23,964 nucleotides of DNA from positions 1 to 23,964 of the forward strand of contig JAHHSL010000030.1 of NCBI GenBank assembly GCA_020025235.1, in the 5' to 3' direction. The stretch comes from Ruthenibacterium sp. (GTDB taxonomy: Bacteria; Bacillota; Clostridia; Oscillospirales; Ruminococcaceae). The notes beneath the pieces are model-generated. The model searched no databases. It was not told the origin of the DNA and worked only from the letters and a program-made list of their open reading frames with translations. Below, in pieces: positions 7,895 through 15,440 of this stretch (within the stretch, counting starts at the first letter, position 1; each line of letters starts with the position of its first letter). The position numbers and the translations under genes are program-made.

Positions 7895-9418
7895 TTATTT
7901 GCCGCCGGGCGGCCCGAACGGGAAATCGTCATCCGGAAGATCCGGATCGAACCGGCTGCGGGGTGCAGTGTGCGGGGGAGTTGTGCCGGTGCGGGGGCGC
8001 TGCCTATTCGGCGGGATGCGGGGTGCAGAGCGCGGCGCCCTGTTTTTCGGCGGCACACCGGTGCGCACGCGCCGGCGCTGTTCGCGCCGCTTTTGCTCTT
8101 TGCGGTGCAGCGTTACGGCAAGCGCGCCGTAGCACAGCAGGAACACTGCCGTCACCACGCACACCACGCGGAAATACAGGCTGCGGAAAAACCCGCTGAT
8201 GTGGGAGGATACAAACAGGAACAGGTTGCGGCTGACGTCCTGCCCCGCGACGAGATCGACGGTGCCGACCGTTTCGCCGTTGAGCTTGAGCGTCACCGTG
8301 CCGACCTTGTCCCCTTTTTGGATCGGCGCGGGGACGCTTTCCGGCACACTGAATTCCTTTTCCAGCAGCTCGTCGCTGTTGTTGGGCAGAACGGTCTTCA
8401 GGTCGCTTGCCGGATACAGCATCAGGGTGTCGGCTTCGGTGGAAAATTTCACCTTGACCTCTGCGACGGGAACGCCGGTGTCGATCGAGGGGCGCACGGA
8501 GTAATTCTGGAACAGCCAGTCATATAACACGGCGTTATCGTAAAACGAACGGGCAAGACCCGATACGGGGTCCGGCTCCCATGTGCTGCCGAGCGTAACG
8601 CCGAGATAGGTTTCGCCCTTTTCGTTGATGGCAGCCGAAGCAAAGCAGCGTCCGGCGTCCTCGGTAGAGCCGGTCTTGCAGCCCTTGATGTAAGGGCGGT
8701 ATACGTCGGAGGTCGGGCGCAGCATGGCGTCCGTGGTGCGGATCGGGTACGGCTGGGTGTGCCGCCCGAACGGTGCGCCGCCGGGGCCGCCGGTGGGCAT
8801 ATCATACGAAGGCGTGGCAACGACCGTGCGGAAGATCTCGTGCTTCCAGCATTCCTGCAAAATCAGAAAGACGTCGTGCGCGGTGGAATAGTTGCCCTCG
8901 TCCATATCCAAAAGGCCGTGCGCACAGCTGAACGCGGTGTTGGTGCAGCCAAGCTCTTCGGCGCGGGCGTTCATCAGCGCATAAAAGTTGTTCAGGTTTT
9001 TATTGCCCAGATAATACGCGACAGAAGCCGCCGCCTCGTTCGCGCTGGGAAGAAGCATCGCATACAGCATGCTCAGTGCGTCAATGGAAGACCCCTGCAG
9101 GATATCGGCGTGGGAAGCGCCGCCGCCGGTGACGGGCGGGGCGTAGATGCTGGGTTCGGCTTCGATCTGCGTGCCGGCAAGATCGGAAACGTTTTCCATC
9201 AGCAAAAGGCATGTCATCAGCTTGGTAAGGCTGGCGATGCTGCGCGGCTCGTCGGCGTTTTTTTCATACACGACGATGCCGGTATCCAGATTGACGATAT
9301 ACGCAGCCTGCGCGGAGATCTCGGTCCCTTCGGGCAGCTCGTAGGCGGCATGCACGGGCAGGGTGAAAACCGAAACGCAGACAAGCAGAACGAAAAACAC
9401 AGCCGCGAATTTTTTCAT
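7895..9418 (-). CDS. dacA: D-alanyl-D-alanine carboxypeptidase (PBP5/DacA type, peptidase S11)
   Basis: 507 residues. A signal peptide (1-24, cut after VHA) is followed by the S11 catalytic domain: S63-L-T-K66, S125-A-N127 and K248-T-G250, all three penicillin-binding motifs intact. It would trim the terminal D-Ala of peptidoglycan stem peptides outside the membrane. A C-terminal domain (about 310-410) precedes a hydrophobic segment near 417-436 and a 70-residue Arg/Pro-rich tail, probably cytoplasmic and disordered, instead of the usual short amphipathic anchor. I chose the ATG at 9416-9418 because it begins the signal peptide and has GAGGAA upstream; an open frame continues 20 codons further. 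It heads the minus-strand run with pncB and has its own promoter. Confidence 0.92.
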   Translation of the reverse strand: MKKFAAVFFVLLVCVSVFTLPVHAAYELPEGTEISAQAAYIVNLDTGIVVYEKNADEPRSIASLTKLMTCLLLMENVSDLAGTQIEAEPSIYAPPVTGGGASHADILQGSSIDALSMLYAMLLPSANEAAASVAYYLGNKNLNNFYALMNARAEELGCTNTAFSCAHGLLDMDEGNYSTAHDVFLILQECWKHEIFRTVVATPSYDMPTGGPGGAPFGRHTQPYPIRTTDAMLRPTSDVYRPYIKGCKTGSTEDAGRCFASAAINEKGETYLGVTLGSTWEPDPVSGLARSFYDNAVLYDWLFQNYSVRPSIDTGVPVAEVKVKFSTEADTLMLYPASDLKTVLPNNSDELLEKEFSVPESVPAPIQKGDKVGTVTLKLNGETVGTVDLVAGQDVSRNLFLFVSSHISGFFRSLYFRVVCVVTAVFLLCYGALAVTLHRKEQKRREQRRRVRTGVPPKNRAPRSAPRIPPNRQRPRTGTTPPHTAPRSRFDPDLPDDDFPFGPPGGK

Positions 9419-9506
9419 ATGGAAATTCCTCGCAGAAAATGATAATATAAAAGAAACAATGGGGATAGTATGCCCCACAGGCGCACAAAGACGCCCCTAC
9501 CTTCTG

Positions 9507-9535
9507 ATTATATCAGATTGGTAAAAAAATGAAAA
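9507..9535 (-). promoter_or_regulatory. Probable dacA promoter with overlapping palindrome
   Basis: On the minus strand TATAAT (9512-9507) and TTTTCA (9535-9530) are 17 bp apart, about 90 bp upstream of the dacA start. A palindrome TCTGAT-TAT-ATCAGA (9503-9517) covers the -10, a possible operator. Confidence 0.55.
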
Positions 9536-9601
9536 GGATTTTTGCCATGACGCACAAAGTTTACGGCGGCGCGGCAAAGGGAAAACAGGGAGGTCAACAG
9601 C

Positions 9602-9949
9602 ATGGAGATTAAACGCAGCGGTTTGAACGGACGCAGGGCACAGAGCGTTGTGTACAACGGCATCCTGTATACCAGCGGCATCACCAGTACGGATCTGGAA
9701 GGCGGCATCACCGAACAGACGAAGGATGTCATCGCCGTGATCGACCGTATTCTGGAGCGCAGCGGGACAGATTCCGCCCATGTGCTTTCCGCATCGGTCA
9801 CACTGGCCGATATGGCGGATTACGGCGATTTCAACGCCGTGTGGGACGAATGGGTGCACGACGGGTTTGAACCGGCGCGCAGCGTCACGCAGGGCGCACT
9901 GGCGATCCCGGAATACAAGGTGAAGATCTCGGTCATTGCAGCATTATAA
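9602..9949 (+). CDS. Rid-family (YjgF/YER057c/UK114) protein
   Basis: 115 residues, a full single Rid domain. The order YTSGIT (around 23-28), the helix with IDRILERSG, VTLADMADYGDFNAVWDEWV and PARS fits the family, whose best-known member RidA hydrolyses reactive enamines or imines such as 2-aminoacrylate. The substrate-binding Arg is present (Arg93 in PARS). The Glu of E. coli RidA near the C-terminus (Glu120) aligns with Lys108 here, so activity may differ. GGGAGG lies 8 bases before the ATG. The gene is 18 bp upstream of glycerol kinase and is surely co-transcribed with it, an unusual pairing. I leave out a gene symbol because the Rid subgroup is uncertain. Confidence 0.9.
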   Translation: MEIKRSGLNGRRAQSVVYNGILYTSGITSTDLEGGITEQTKDVIAVIDRILERSGTDSAHVLSASVTLADMADYGDFNAVWDEWVHDGFEPARSVTQGALAIPEYKVKISVIAAL

Positions 9950-9967
9950 ATTAAGGAGAGTGTGGAA

Positions 9968-11449
9968 ATGGCACGATATGTAATGGCGCTGGATCAGGGC
10001 ACGACCTCCAGCCGCGCGATCATTTTTGACGAGCATCAGGATATCGTGGATATTGCGCAGAAGGAATTTCCGCAGCACTACCCGAAAGCGGGCTGGGTGG
10101 AGCATGATCCGCTGGAGATTTATGCATCCCAGTACGGCGTCATGGTCGAAGCGCTTGCGCGCAGCGGGCTGGATGCAGGTGAAATTTCGGCGATCGGCAT
10201 CACGAATCAGCGTGAGACGACGATCGTGTGGGATAAAACGACAGGCCGTCCTGTATATAATGCGATCGTGTGGCAGTGCCGCCGCACGTCGGATTACTGC
10301 TCCGAACTGGAAAAACAGGGCTATGGCGAAATGATCCGCGAAAAGACGGGGCTTCGCATCGACGCGTATTTCAGCGCCACGAAGATCCGGTGGATCCTCG
10401 ATCATGTCGACGGCGCGCGAGCACGGGCCGAGCGCGGCGAGCTTCTGTTCGGCACGGTGGATACCTGGCTGATCTGGAAGCTGACGGGCGGCAAGGCGCA
10501 CGTCACGGATGTGACGAACGCATCCCGCACGATGCTGTTCAATATCCACACGCTTTGCTGGGATGAAGAGCTGTGCCGGCTTATGGATATCCCGATGTGC
10601 ATGCTGCCGAAGGTGTGCGATTCAAGCGAAGTGTACGGCACGGCCAGCATCGGCGGCGCGCAGATCCCGATTGCGGGCGCCGCGGGCGACCAGCAGGCGG
10701 CACTGTTCGGCCAGACGTGTTTTGAGCGCGGCAACGTGAAAAACACATACGGCACGGGCTGCTTCATGCTGATGAACACCGGGGAAAAGCCGGTGGAAAG
10801 CCAAAACGGGCTGCTGACGACGATCGCCGTCGGGCTGAACGGGAAAGTGACGTATGCACTGGAGGGCAGCGTGTTCGTCGGCGGGGCGGTCATCCAGTGG
10901 CTGCGCGATGAGCTCAAGCTGATCGCCGAAAGTTCCGACAGCGAATACTTTGCATCCAAGGTGCAGGACAGCGGCGGCGTGTACGTCGTGCCGGCGTTCA
11001 CGGGCCTGGGCGCGCCGCACTGGGATATGTACGCGCGCGGCGCGATCCTTGGGCTGACGCGCGGCACGGGCAGAAACCACATTATCCGCGCGGCGCTGGA
11101 AAGCATCGCCTATCAGACACTGGACGTCCTGCACGCCATGGAGGCGGACAGCGGGATGCACTTCAGCGAGCTGAAGGTGGACGGCGGGGCATCCGCAAAC
11201 AATCTGCTGATGCAGTTCCAGGCCGATATCGCGGGCGTGACGGTGCGCCGCCCGATGATCCGCGAAACAACGGCACTGGGCGCTGCGTACCTTGCAGGCC
11301 TTGCGGTCGGCGTCTGGAAGGATCTGGACGACATCAAGGGGCAGTGGACACTGGATAAGCTGTATGAGCCGAAGATGCCGCGCGAAACTGCGCAGAAGCT
11401 GACCGAAGGCTGGGAAAAGGCCGTCGGGCGCTCCAAGGGCTGGTGCTGA
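9968..11449 (+). CDS. glpK: Glycerol kinase
   Basis: 493 residues of the FGGY family. Key motifs are ALDQGTTSSRAIIFD at the N-terminus, ITNQRETT, GTVDTWLIWKLTGG, AGDQQAALFGQ, NTYGTGCFMLMNTG, FTGLGAPHWD and DGGASANN. It makes sn-glycerol 3-phosphate from glycerol and ATP. The start is the ATG at 9968, 9 bases after AAGGAG; a GTG two codons earlier overlaps the spacing region. In many Firmicutes, HPr phosphorylates a His in a YHFFG-type loop before the conserved PIAG. Here that loop reads ASIGGAQIPIAG (residues 226-236) with no His, so PTS activation seems absent. No glpF, glpD or glpO is adjacent. Two terminators follow. Confidence 0.97.
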   Translation: MARYVMALDQGTTSSRAIIFDEHQDIVDIAQKEFPQHYPKAGWVEHDPLEIYASQYGVMVEALARSGLDAGEISAIGITNQRETTIVWDKTTGRPVYNAIVWQCRRTSDYCSELEKQGYGEMIREKTGLRIDAYFSATKIRWILDHVDGARARAERGELLFGTVDTWLIWKLTGGKAHVTDVTNASRTMLFNIHTLCWDEELCRLMDIPMCMLPKVCDSSEVYGTASIGGAQIPIAGAAGDQQAALFGQTCFERGNVKNTYGTGCFMLMNTGEKPVESQNGLLTTIAVGLNGKVTYALEGSVFVGGAVIQWLRDELKLIAESSDSEYFASKVQDSGGVYVVPAFTGLGAPHWDMYARGAILGLTRGTGRNHIIRAALESIAYQTLDVLHAMEADSGMHFSELKVDGGASANNLLMQFQADIAGVTVRRPMIRETTALGAAYLAGLAVGVWKDLDDIKGQWTLDKLYEPKMPRETAQKLTEGWEKAVGRSKGWC

Positions 11450-11524
11450 AACTGCGGCATGACGGCTGCGGACATCGGCTGAAAGGCGCAGGGCATATTT
11501 GATGCCGCCGAAAAAACAAAAAAC

Positions 11525-11557
11525 AAAATCCCGGGGATGCACTTCCCGGGATTTTTT
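11525..11557 (+). terminator. Intrinsic terminator of ridA-like/glpK
   Basis: A perfect 11-bp stem (11525-11535 with 11545-11555), nine-base loop and T run to 11557. Confidence 0.92.
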
Positions 11558-11601
11558 GCGCAAAGAGCCGTTCATACCGGCTTTTTCGCACTGACAGCCT
11601 G

Positions 11602-11629
11602 AGCGCAGGGGTTATTCCCCTGCGCTTTT
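11602..11629 (+). terminator. Second strong hairpin-T structure before the ABC importer
   Basis: A perfect 10-bp stem AGCGCAGGGG/CCCCTGCGCT with loop TTATT, followed by TTTTG TTTT. A weaker 5-bp hairpin with T residues lies between it and the first terminator (about 11566-11586). It may back up termination of glpK or be a leader attenuator. From here to 11742 I see only GC-rich sequence and no clear promoter. Confidence 0.75.
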
Positions 11630-11742
11630 GTTTTGGTGCGGCGGCACGGCGGTTCGGTGTCAAAACGCGGCGCGGCGGCATATACCGGAATAAACGTGCG
11701 GCGGGCACGCGCCCCGCTGTGCAGCGGAGAGGAGAGTGCGCC

Positions 11743-12510
11743 ATGGAAATACTGCGCGTCGAGGATGTCAGTCACAAATATCAGGCGGCAAACGGGGAGG
11801 TGGCCGCGTTCGGACACGTTAATTTCACGGTGGAAAAAGGAGAGTTCATCAGCATTGTCGGCCCGTCGGGCTGCGGAAAAAGCACCCTGCTTTCGATCAT
11901 TGCGGGGCTGATCCCGCCGACTTCGGGGCATGTGTTCGTGAAAGGAGAGGAAGTGAACGGCGTTTCGCCGCACATCGGGTATATGCTGCAGCGGGATGCA
12001 CTGCTGGAATGGCGGACGATTCTGAGCAATGTGCTGTTCGGGCTGGAGATCCGCAGGGCAAAAACGCCGCAGAACGTGGAGCGCGCAAAGGAATTGCTGC
12101 GCACATACGGGCTGTACGAATTCTGCGGCAAGTACCCGCGCCAGCTTTCCGGCGGCATGCGCCAGCGCGTTTCGCTGATCCGCACGCTGGCGGCAGGGCC
12201 GGAGATCCTGCTGCTGGATGAGGCGTTTTCCGCACTGGATTACCAGACGCGCCTTGGCGTCACGGACGACGTATACCGCATTTTGAAGCGGGAAAACGTC
12301 ACGACGCTGATGGTCACGCATGATATCCCGGAAAGCATCAGCATGGGCGACCGTGTGATGATCCTTTCCGAGCGTCCGGCGTGCATCAAAGAGGTGCTGC
12401 CGATCGAATTCGGCCCGGACCGCACGCCGCTTTCGTGCCGCAGCGACCCGAAATTCGGATACTATTTCGATCATATCTGGAAAGAGCTGAGAACCGATGA
12501 GAAACAATAA
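11743..12510 (+). CDS. ABC importer ATPase, NitT/TauT (SsuB/TauB) family
   Basis: 255 residues. Walker A GPSGCGKST is at 40-48, Q-loop around Gln83, signature LSGGM at 135-139, and Walker B ILLLDEAFSALD from 155. MLQRDALLEWRTILSNV after the Q-loop is typical of the nitrate/sulfonate/taurine/thiamine-precursor group. It would energise the permease encoded by the next gene, which overlaps it by 14 bp. The ATG at 11743 follows GGAGAG; an open frame begins 8 codons earlier without a good site. The system's substrate is not shown by the sequence: no thi, ssu or tau enzyme genes and no TPP riboswitch are present. Confidence 0.92.
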   Translation: MEILRVEDVSHKYQAANGEVAAFGHVNFTVEKGEFISIVGPSGCGKSTLLSIIAGLIPPTSGHVFVKGEEVNGVSPHIGYMLQRDALLEWRTILSNVLFGLEIRRAKTPQNVERAKELLRTYGLYEFCGKYPRQLSGGMRQRVSLIRTLAAGPEILLLDEAFSALDYQTRLGVTDDVYRILKRENVTTLMVTHDIPESISMGDRVMILSERPACIKEVLPIEFGPDRTPLSCRSDPKFGYYFDHIWKELRTDEKQ

Positions 12511-13339
12511 GAAAAAAAGCTGCGCCGCGCCGGTTTCTGCGGAGCGGGCGGCGTATCTGAGCCGTACAAAACGGCGCAGAAGAACGATCACGCTGTGCCG
12601 CTGGGGCGTTCTGGTGCTGTTTTTTGCCCTGTGGGAAATTTCCGCGCGCATCGGCTGGATCGACAGCTTCATTTTAAGCCAGCCCAGCCGCATCCTGAAA
12701 ACGCTTGCGAATCTTTCGGGCAGCGGGCTTGCGGTGCATGTGGGCGTGACGCTTTACGAAACGCTGACAGGGTTTGTTCTGGGGGCGGTGATCGGGGCGC
12801 TGCTTGCCGTGCTTTTGTGGTGGTCTGATTTCATTTCGCGTGTGGCGGAACCGTACCTTGTCGTGCTCAACAGCCTGCCGAAAATCGCGCTCGGGCCGGT
12901 CATCATTCTGGTTGCGGGCGCGGGTGCGCGTGCCATCATCTTTATGGCGCTTGCCATTTCGCTTGTGGTGACGGTGCTGGAAATGCTGGCGGGCTTTCGC
13001 GCAACCGATGAGGAAAGCATCCGCATGGCGCGCACGTTCGGCGCGGATAAGACGCAGATCTTCTGCAAGATCGTGCTGCCGTCGAATGTCGGCACGCTGT
13101 TCAATTCGCTGAAAATCAACATCGGCCTTTCGCTCGTGGGCGTGATCGCGGGCGAATTCCTCGTCAGCAAGGCGGGGCTTGGGTATCTGATCGTATACGG
13201 CGGGCAGGTGTTCCGTCTGGATCTTGTCATGGCAAGCGTGCTGATCCTTGCCGTCATGGCGGCGCTGATGTATCAGAGCGTCGTGTTTTTGCAGAAGATC
13301 GTATGCCGCCGGTTCGGCACTCCGCACACGGAAAAATAA
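12497..13339 (+). CDS. ABC importer permease, NitT/TauT (SsuC/TauC) family
   Basis: 280 residues. A basic N-terminus (about 1-33) precedes roughly six membrane segments. The cytoplasmic EAA loop that docks onto the ATPase is visible as MARTFGADKTQIFCKIVLPSN, with FNSLKINIGLSLVGVIAGEFL following, the classic SsuC/TauC/ThiX pattern. The ATG at 12497 lies inside the end of the ATPase gene (14-bp overlap), which indicates translational coupling. The substrate-binding protein gene starts 34 bp after its stop. It is single, so it should form a homodimer. Confidence 0.92.
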   Translation: MRNNKKKSCAAPVSAERAAYLSRTKRRRRTITLCRWGVLVLFFALWEISARIGWIDSFILSQPSRILKTLANLSGSGLAVHVGVTLYETLTGFVLGAVIGALLAVLLWWSDFISRVAEPYLVVLNSLPKIALGPVIILVAGAGARAIIFMALAISLVVTVLEMLAGFRATDEESIRMARTFGADKTQIFCKIVLPSNVGTLFNSLKINIGLSLVGVIAGEFLVSKAGLGYLIVYGGQVFRLDLVMASVLILAVMAALMYQSVVFLQKIVCRRFGTPHTEK

Positions 13340-13373
13340 AGAACCGGCACAAGCGTGGGAAAGGGTGGTATGA

Positions 13374-14375
13374 ATGAAAAAGGGGATTTCCCTCTTTGTA
13401 CTTTTGTGTATGGCGGCCGGCCTGCTTCTTGCGGCACTGGACGGAGGAGCAAAGCGGCCGGAAAAGCTGCGCGTGTGCGAGGTGACGCACTCGATTTTCT
13501 ATGCGCCGCAGTATGTGGCGCTGGAAAAGGGCTTTTTTCGCGAACAGGGGCTGGAAGTCGAGCTGACGAACGGCGGCGGTGCGGATAAGGTGATGAGCGC
13601 ACTGCTTTCCGGTCATGCGGATATCGGCTTTGCCGGGCCGGAAGCGTGCATCTATGTGTACAGCGAAGGGCGCGACGACCCCGCAAAGGTGTTCGCACAG
13701 GTGACGAAATGCGACGGCAGCTTTCTTGTCGGGCGGGAGCGGGACGATGCGTTCTCGTGGGAAAAGCTGAAAGGCTGCCACATCCTGCCGGGGCGGCGCG
13801 GCGGCGTGCCGTACATGGCGTTTGAATACGCACTGCGCAAAAACGGCATGGACCCGCACGCGGATCTGACACTGGATAACAGTATCCAGTTTGAAAATAT
13901 GACGGGCGCATTCCTCGGCGGCACAGGGGATTACGTCACGATGTTCGAGCCGGCGGCGTCTTCGGTGGAAGCAGAGGGGCGCGGCTTCATCGTGGCGTCC
14001 GTCGGGCAGGAGACAGGCGAAATGCCCTACACCGCCTACTTTGCAAAGGGAAGCTACATCGAAGAGCATGCGGACGTGATCGAACGCTTTACCAAAGCGG
14101 TGTATCAGGGTCAGCAGTGGGTGGCACAGCACACGGCGGCGGAAATTGCACAGGTGGTGAAGGGCTGCTTTGCCGATACGGACGAAGCGCTGCTGGAAAG
14201 CGCGATCGCGCGGTATAAAGAGATCGGCGCATACAGCGAAACGCCTGTGCTCACGGAAGAAAGCCTCGGCCTTCTGCAGACGGTGATGATGCAGGCGGGC
14301 GAACTGGAACAGGAAGTGCCGCACAGTGCGATCGTCGACAACCGCTTTGCCGAAAAGGCCGCGGCGGAAAAATAA
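13374..14375 (+). CDS. ABC importer substrate-binding protein, NMT1/NitT-TauT type
   Basis: 333 residues. After a hydrophobic N-terminus the mature part begins with LRVCEVTHSIFYAPQYVALEKGFF and EQGLEVEL, then GADKVMSALLSGHADIGFAGPEA, the standard signature of NMT1-like binding proteins for small organic ligands. It should deliver ligand outside the membrane to the permease. Unusually for a Gram-positive binding protein there is no lipobox: the only N-terminal Cys is Cys12 in LFVLLCM, too early and preceded by Leu at -1, and the end of the hydrophobic stretch (LLLAALDGGA) has none. It may be anchored by an uncleaved helix or be released. Start at ATG 13374; an overlapping ATG at 13370 is out of frame. 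A strong terminator follows. Confidence 0.9.
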   Translation: MKKGISLFVLLCMAAGLLLAALDGGAKRPEKLRVCEVTHSIFYAPQYVALEKGFFREQGLEVELTNGGGADKVMSALLSGHADIGFAGPEACIYVYSEGRDDPAKVFAQVTKCDGSFLVGRERDDAFSWEKLKGCHILPGRRGGVPYMAFEYALRKNGMDPHADLTLDNSIQFENMTGAFLGGTGDYVTMFEPAASSVEAEGRGFIVASVGQETGEMPYTAYFAKGSYIEEHADVIERFTKAVYQGQQWVAQHTAAEIAQVVKGCFADTDEALLESAIARYKEIGAYSETPVLTEESLGLLQTVMMQAGELEQEVPHSAIVDNRFAEKAAAEK

Positions 14376-14407
14376 GCGCACGGCTCTGCACGGCGAATAA
14401 AAGTAAA

Positions 14408-14438
14408 AAAAGCGGTGCTGACATTCAGCACCGCTTTT
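14408..14438. terminator. Bidirectional terminator between the ABC operon and coaX
   Basis: A perfect 14-bp inverted repeat (14408-14421 with 14425-14438) has A residues on the left and T residues on the right. It can end both converging transcripts. Confidence 0.9.
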
Positions 14439-14494
14439 AATATTTGCACACACGCCGCGCCAAGGCGCGGGATGATCGGGCACAACAGCGAAAA

Positions 14495-15274
14495 TCAGCT
14501 CTGTTTTTCGTTCATCACACGGCAGTACACTTCATACAGGCCGTCCAGGCTCAGATCCGGCACAAGCTCGATCTTATGGCGGCACTGGGGAACGACGAAC
14601 GCCGCCGCACCGCCGGTGGCGACCAGCGTGCGGATGCCGCCGAGCTCTTCTTCAAAGCGGTCGAGCAGGCCGTCGATCATGCCTGCCGCGCCGAAAACGA
14701 TGCCGCTCTGCATGCTTTCGACCGTGCTTTTGCCGATCGCGCGGGCAGGCGTGTCGGTTGCGATGCCCTTGAGCTGGCTTGTCCCGCTGACAAGCGCATC
14801 CAGTGCAAGGAACAGCCCGGGCATGATGCTGACGCCCTGCAGATTGCGGTTTTCGTCCACCGCTGTCAGCTTGGTGGCGGTTCCCATATCGATGACGACG
14901 GCGGGCAGCGGATAATGTGCCGCCGCCGCAGCGGCACCGGCCAGCAGATCGACGCCGAGCTCGGTGGGCACGGGGATGCAGATGTTCACGCCGGTGGGCA
15001 GGCTGTGGGTGAAGATCAGCGGTTCGATGTGCACGAGCGTGCGCAGCGCCTGCGTCACGGTTTCGGTGATCGGGGGAACGACACTGGAAATGATCGCGCC
15101 GGTAATGGAGCGCGCGTCCACCTCATGCAGGGAAAACAGCCCCTTCAATTCCAGTGCATACTGGTCGGGTTCCAGATGCAGATTGGTGGAAATGCGCGTG
15201 CAGAATGTCAGGGAATCCTGTTCATAGCCGCCTAAAACGATGTTGGTGTTGCCGATGTCTACTGTTAATACCAT
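14495..15274 (-). CDS. coaX: Type III pantothenate kinase
   Basis: 259 residues. The N-terminal VLTVDIGNTNIVLGGY is the ASKHA-fold phosphate 1 motif, with Asp6 as the likely metal/catalytic residue. GVDLLAG and VIDMGTATKLTAVD (phosphate 2 and the pantothenate region) and PGLFLALDAL follow, and LVATGGAA near the end is the adenosine motif. It phosphorylates pantothenate in the first step of coenzyme A synthesis and is not inhibited by CoA, as known for the type. I chose the ATG at 15272-15274 because it begins the first beta strand; an open frame extends 11 codons further upstream. The ribosome binding site GAAGGG is modest. A TTGACA promoter lies upstream. It stands alone as a monocistron. 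Confidence 0.95.
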   Translation of the reverse strand: MVLTVDIGNTNIVLGGYEQDSLTFCTRISTNLHLEPDQYALELKGLFSLHEVDARSITGAIISSVVPPITETVTQALRTLVHIEPLIFTHSLPTGVNICIPVPTELGVDLLAGAAAAAAHYPLPAVVIDMGTATKLTAVDENRNLQGVSIMPGLFLALDALVSGTSQLKGIATDTPARAIGKSTVESMQSGIVFGAAGMIDGLLDRFEEELGGIRTLVATGGAAAFVVPQCRHKIELVPDLSLDGLYEVYCRVMNEKQS

Positions 15275-15309
15275 ACGTGCAGCCCTTCTTTTTAAAATTT
15301 GATACATCT

Positions 15310-15338
15310 ATGATGAACTTGTCCCGCAGATTTGTCAA
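15310..15338 (-). promoter_or_regulatory. Probable coaX promoter
   Basis: On the minus strand a consensus TTGACA (15338-15333) is 17 bp from CATCAT (15315-15310), about 36 bp upstream of the coaX start. Confidence 0.55.
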
Positions 15339-15440
15339 TAGAAACCATTCCGCATGCGGCAAAAGGTGATAAAGCGCGCGGGGAAAACATAGGATGAAAG
15401 TAGAAAAACGACGGCTTCGGCCGCAAGGAGGGAAAGTACG

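Noticed and set aside
9962..9967. GTG start two codons before the glpK ATG
   Set aside because: The ATG at 9968 starts the normal N-terminus and has acceptable spacing from AAGGAG.
11562..11742. TPP or other known riboswitch upstream of the NitT/TauT-type importer
   Set aside because: No CTGAGA-type or thi-box core is present; only hairpin-T structures are seen, so a thiamine-precursor role is not supported.
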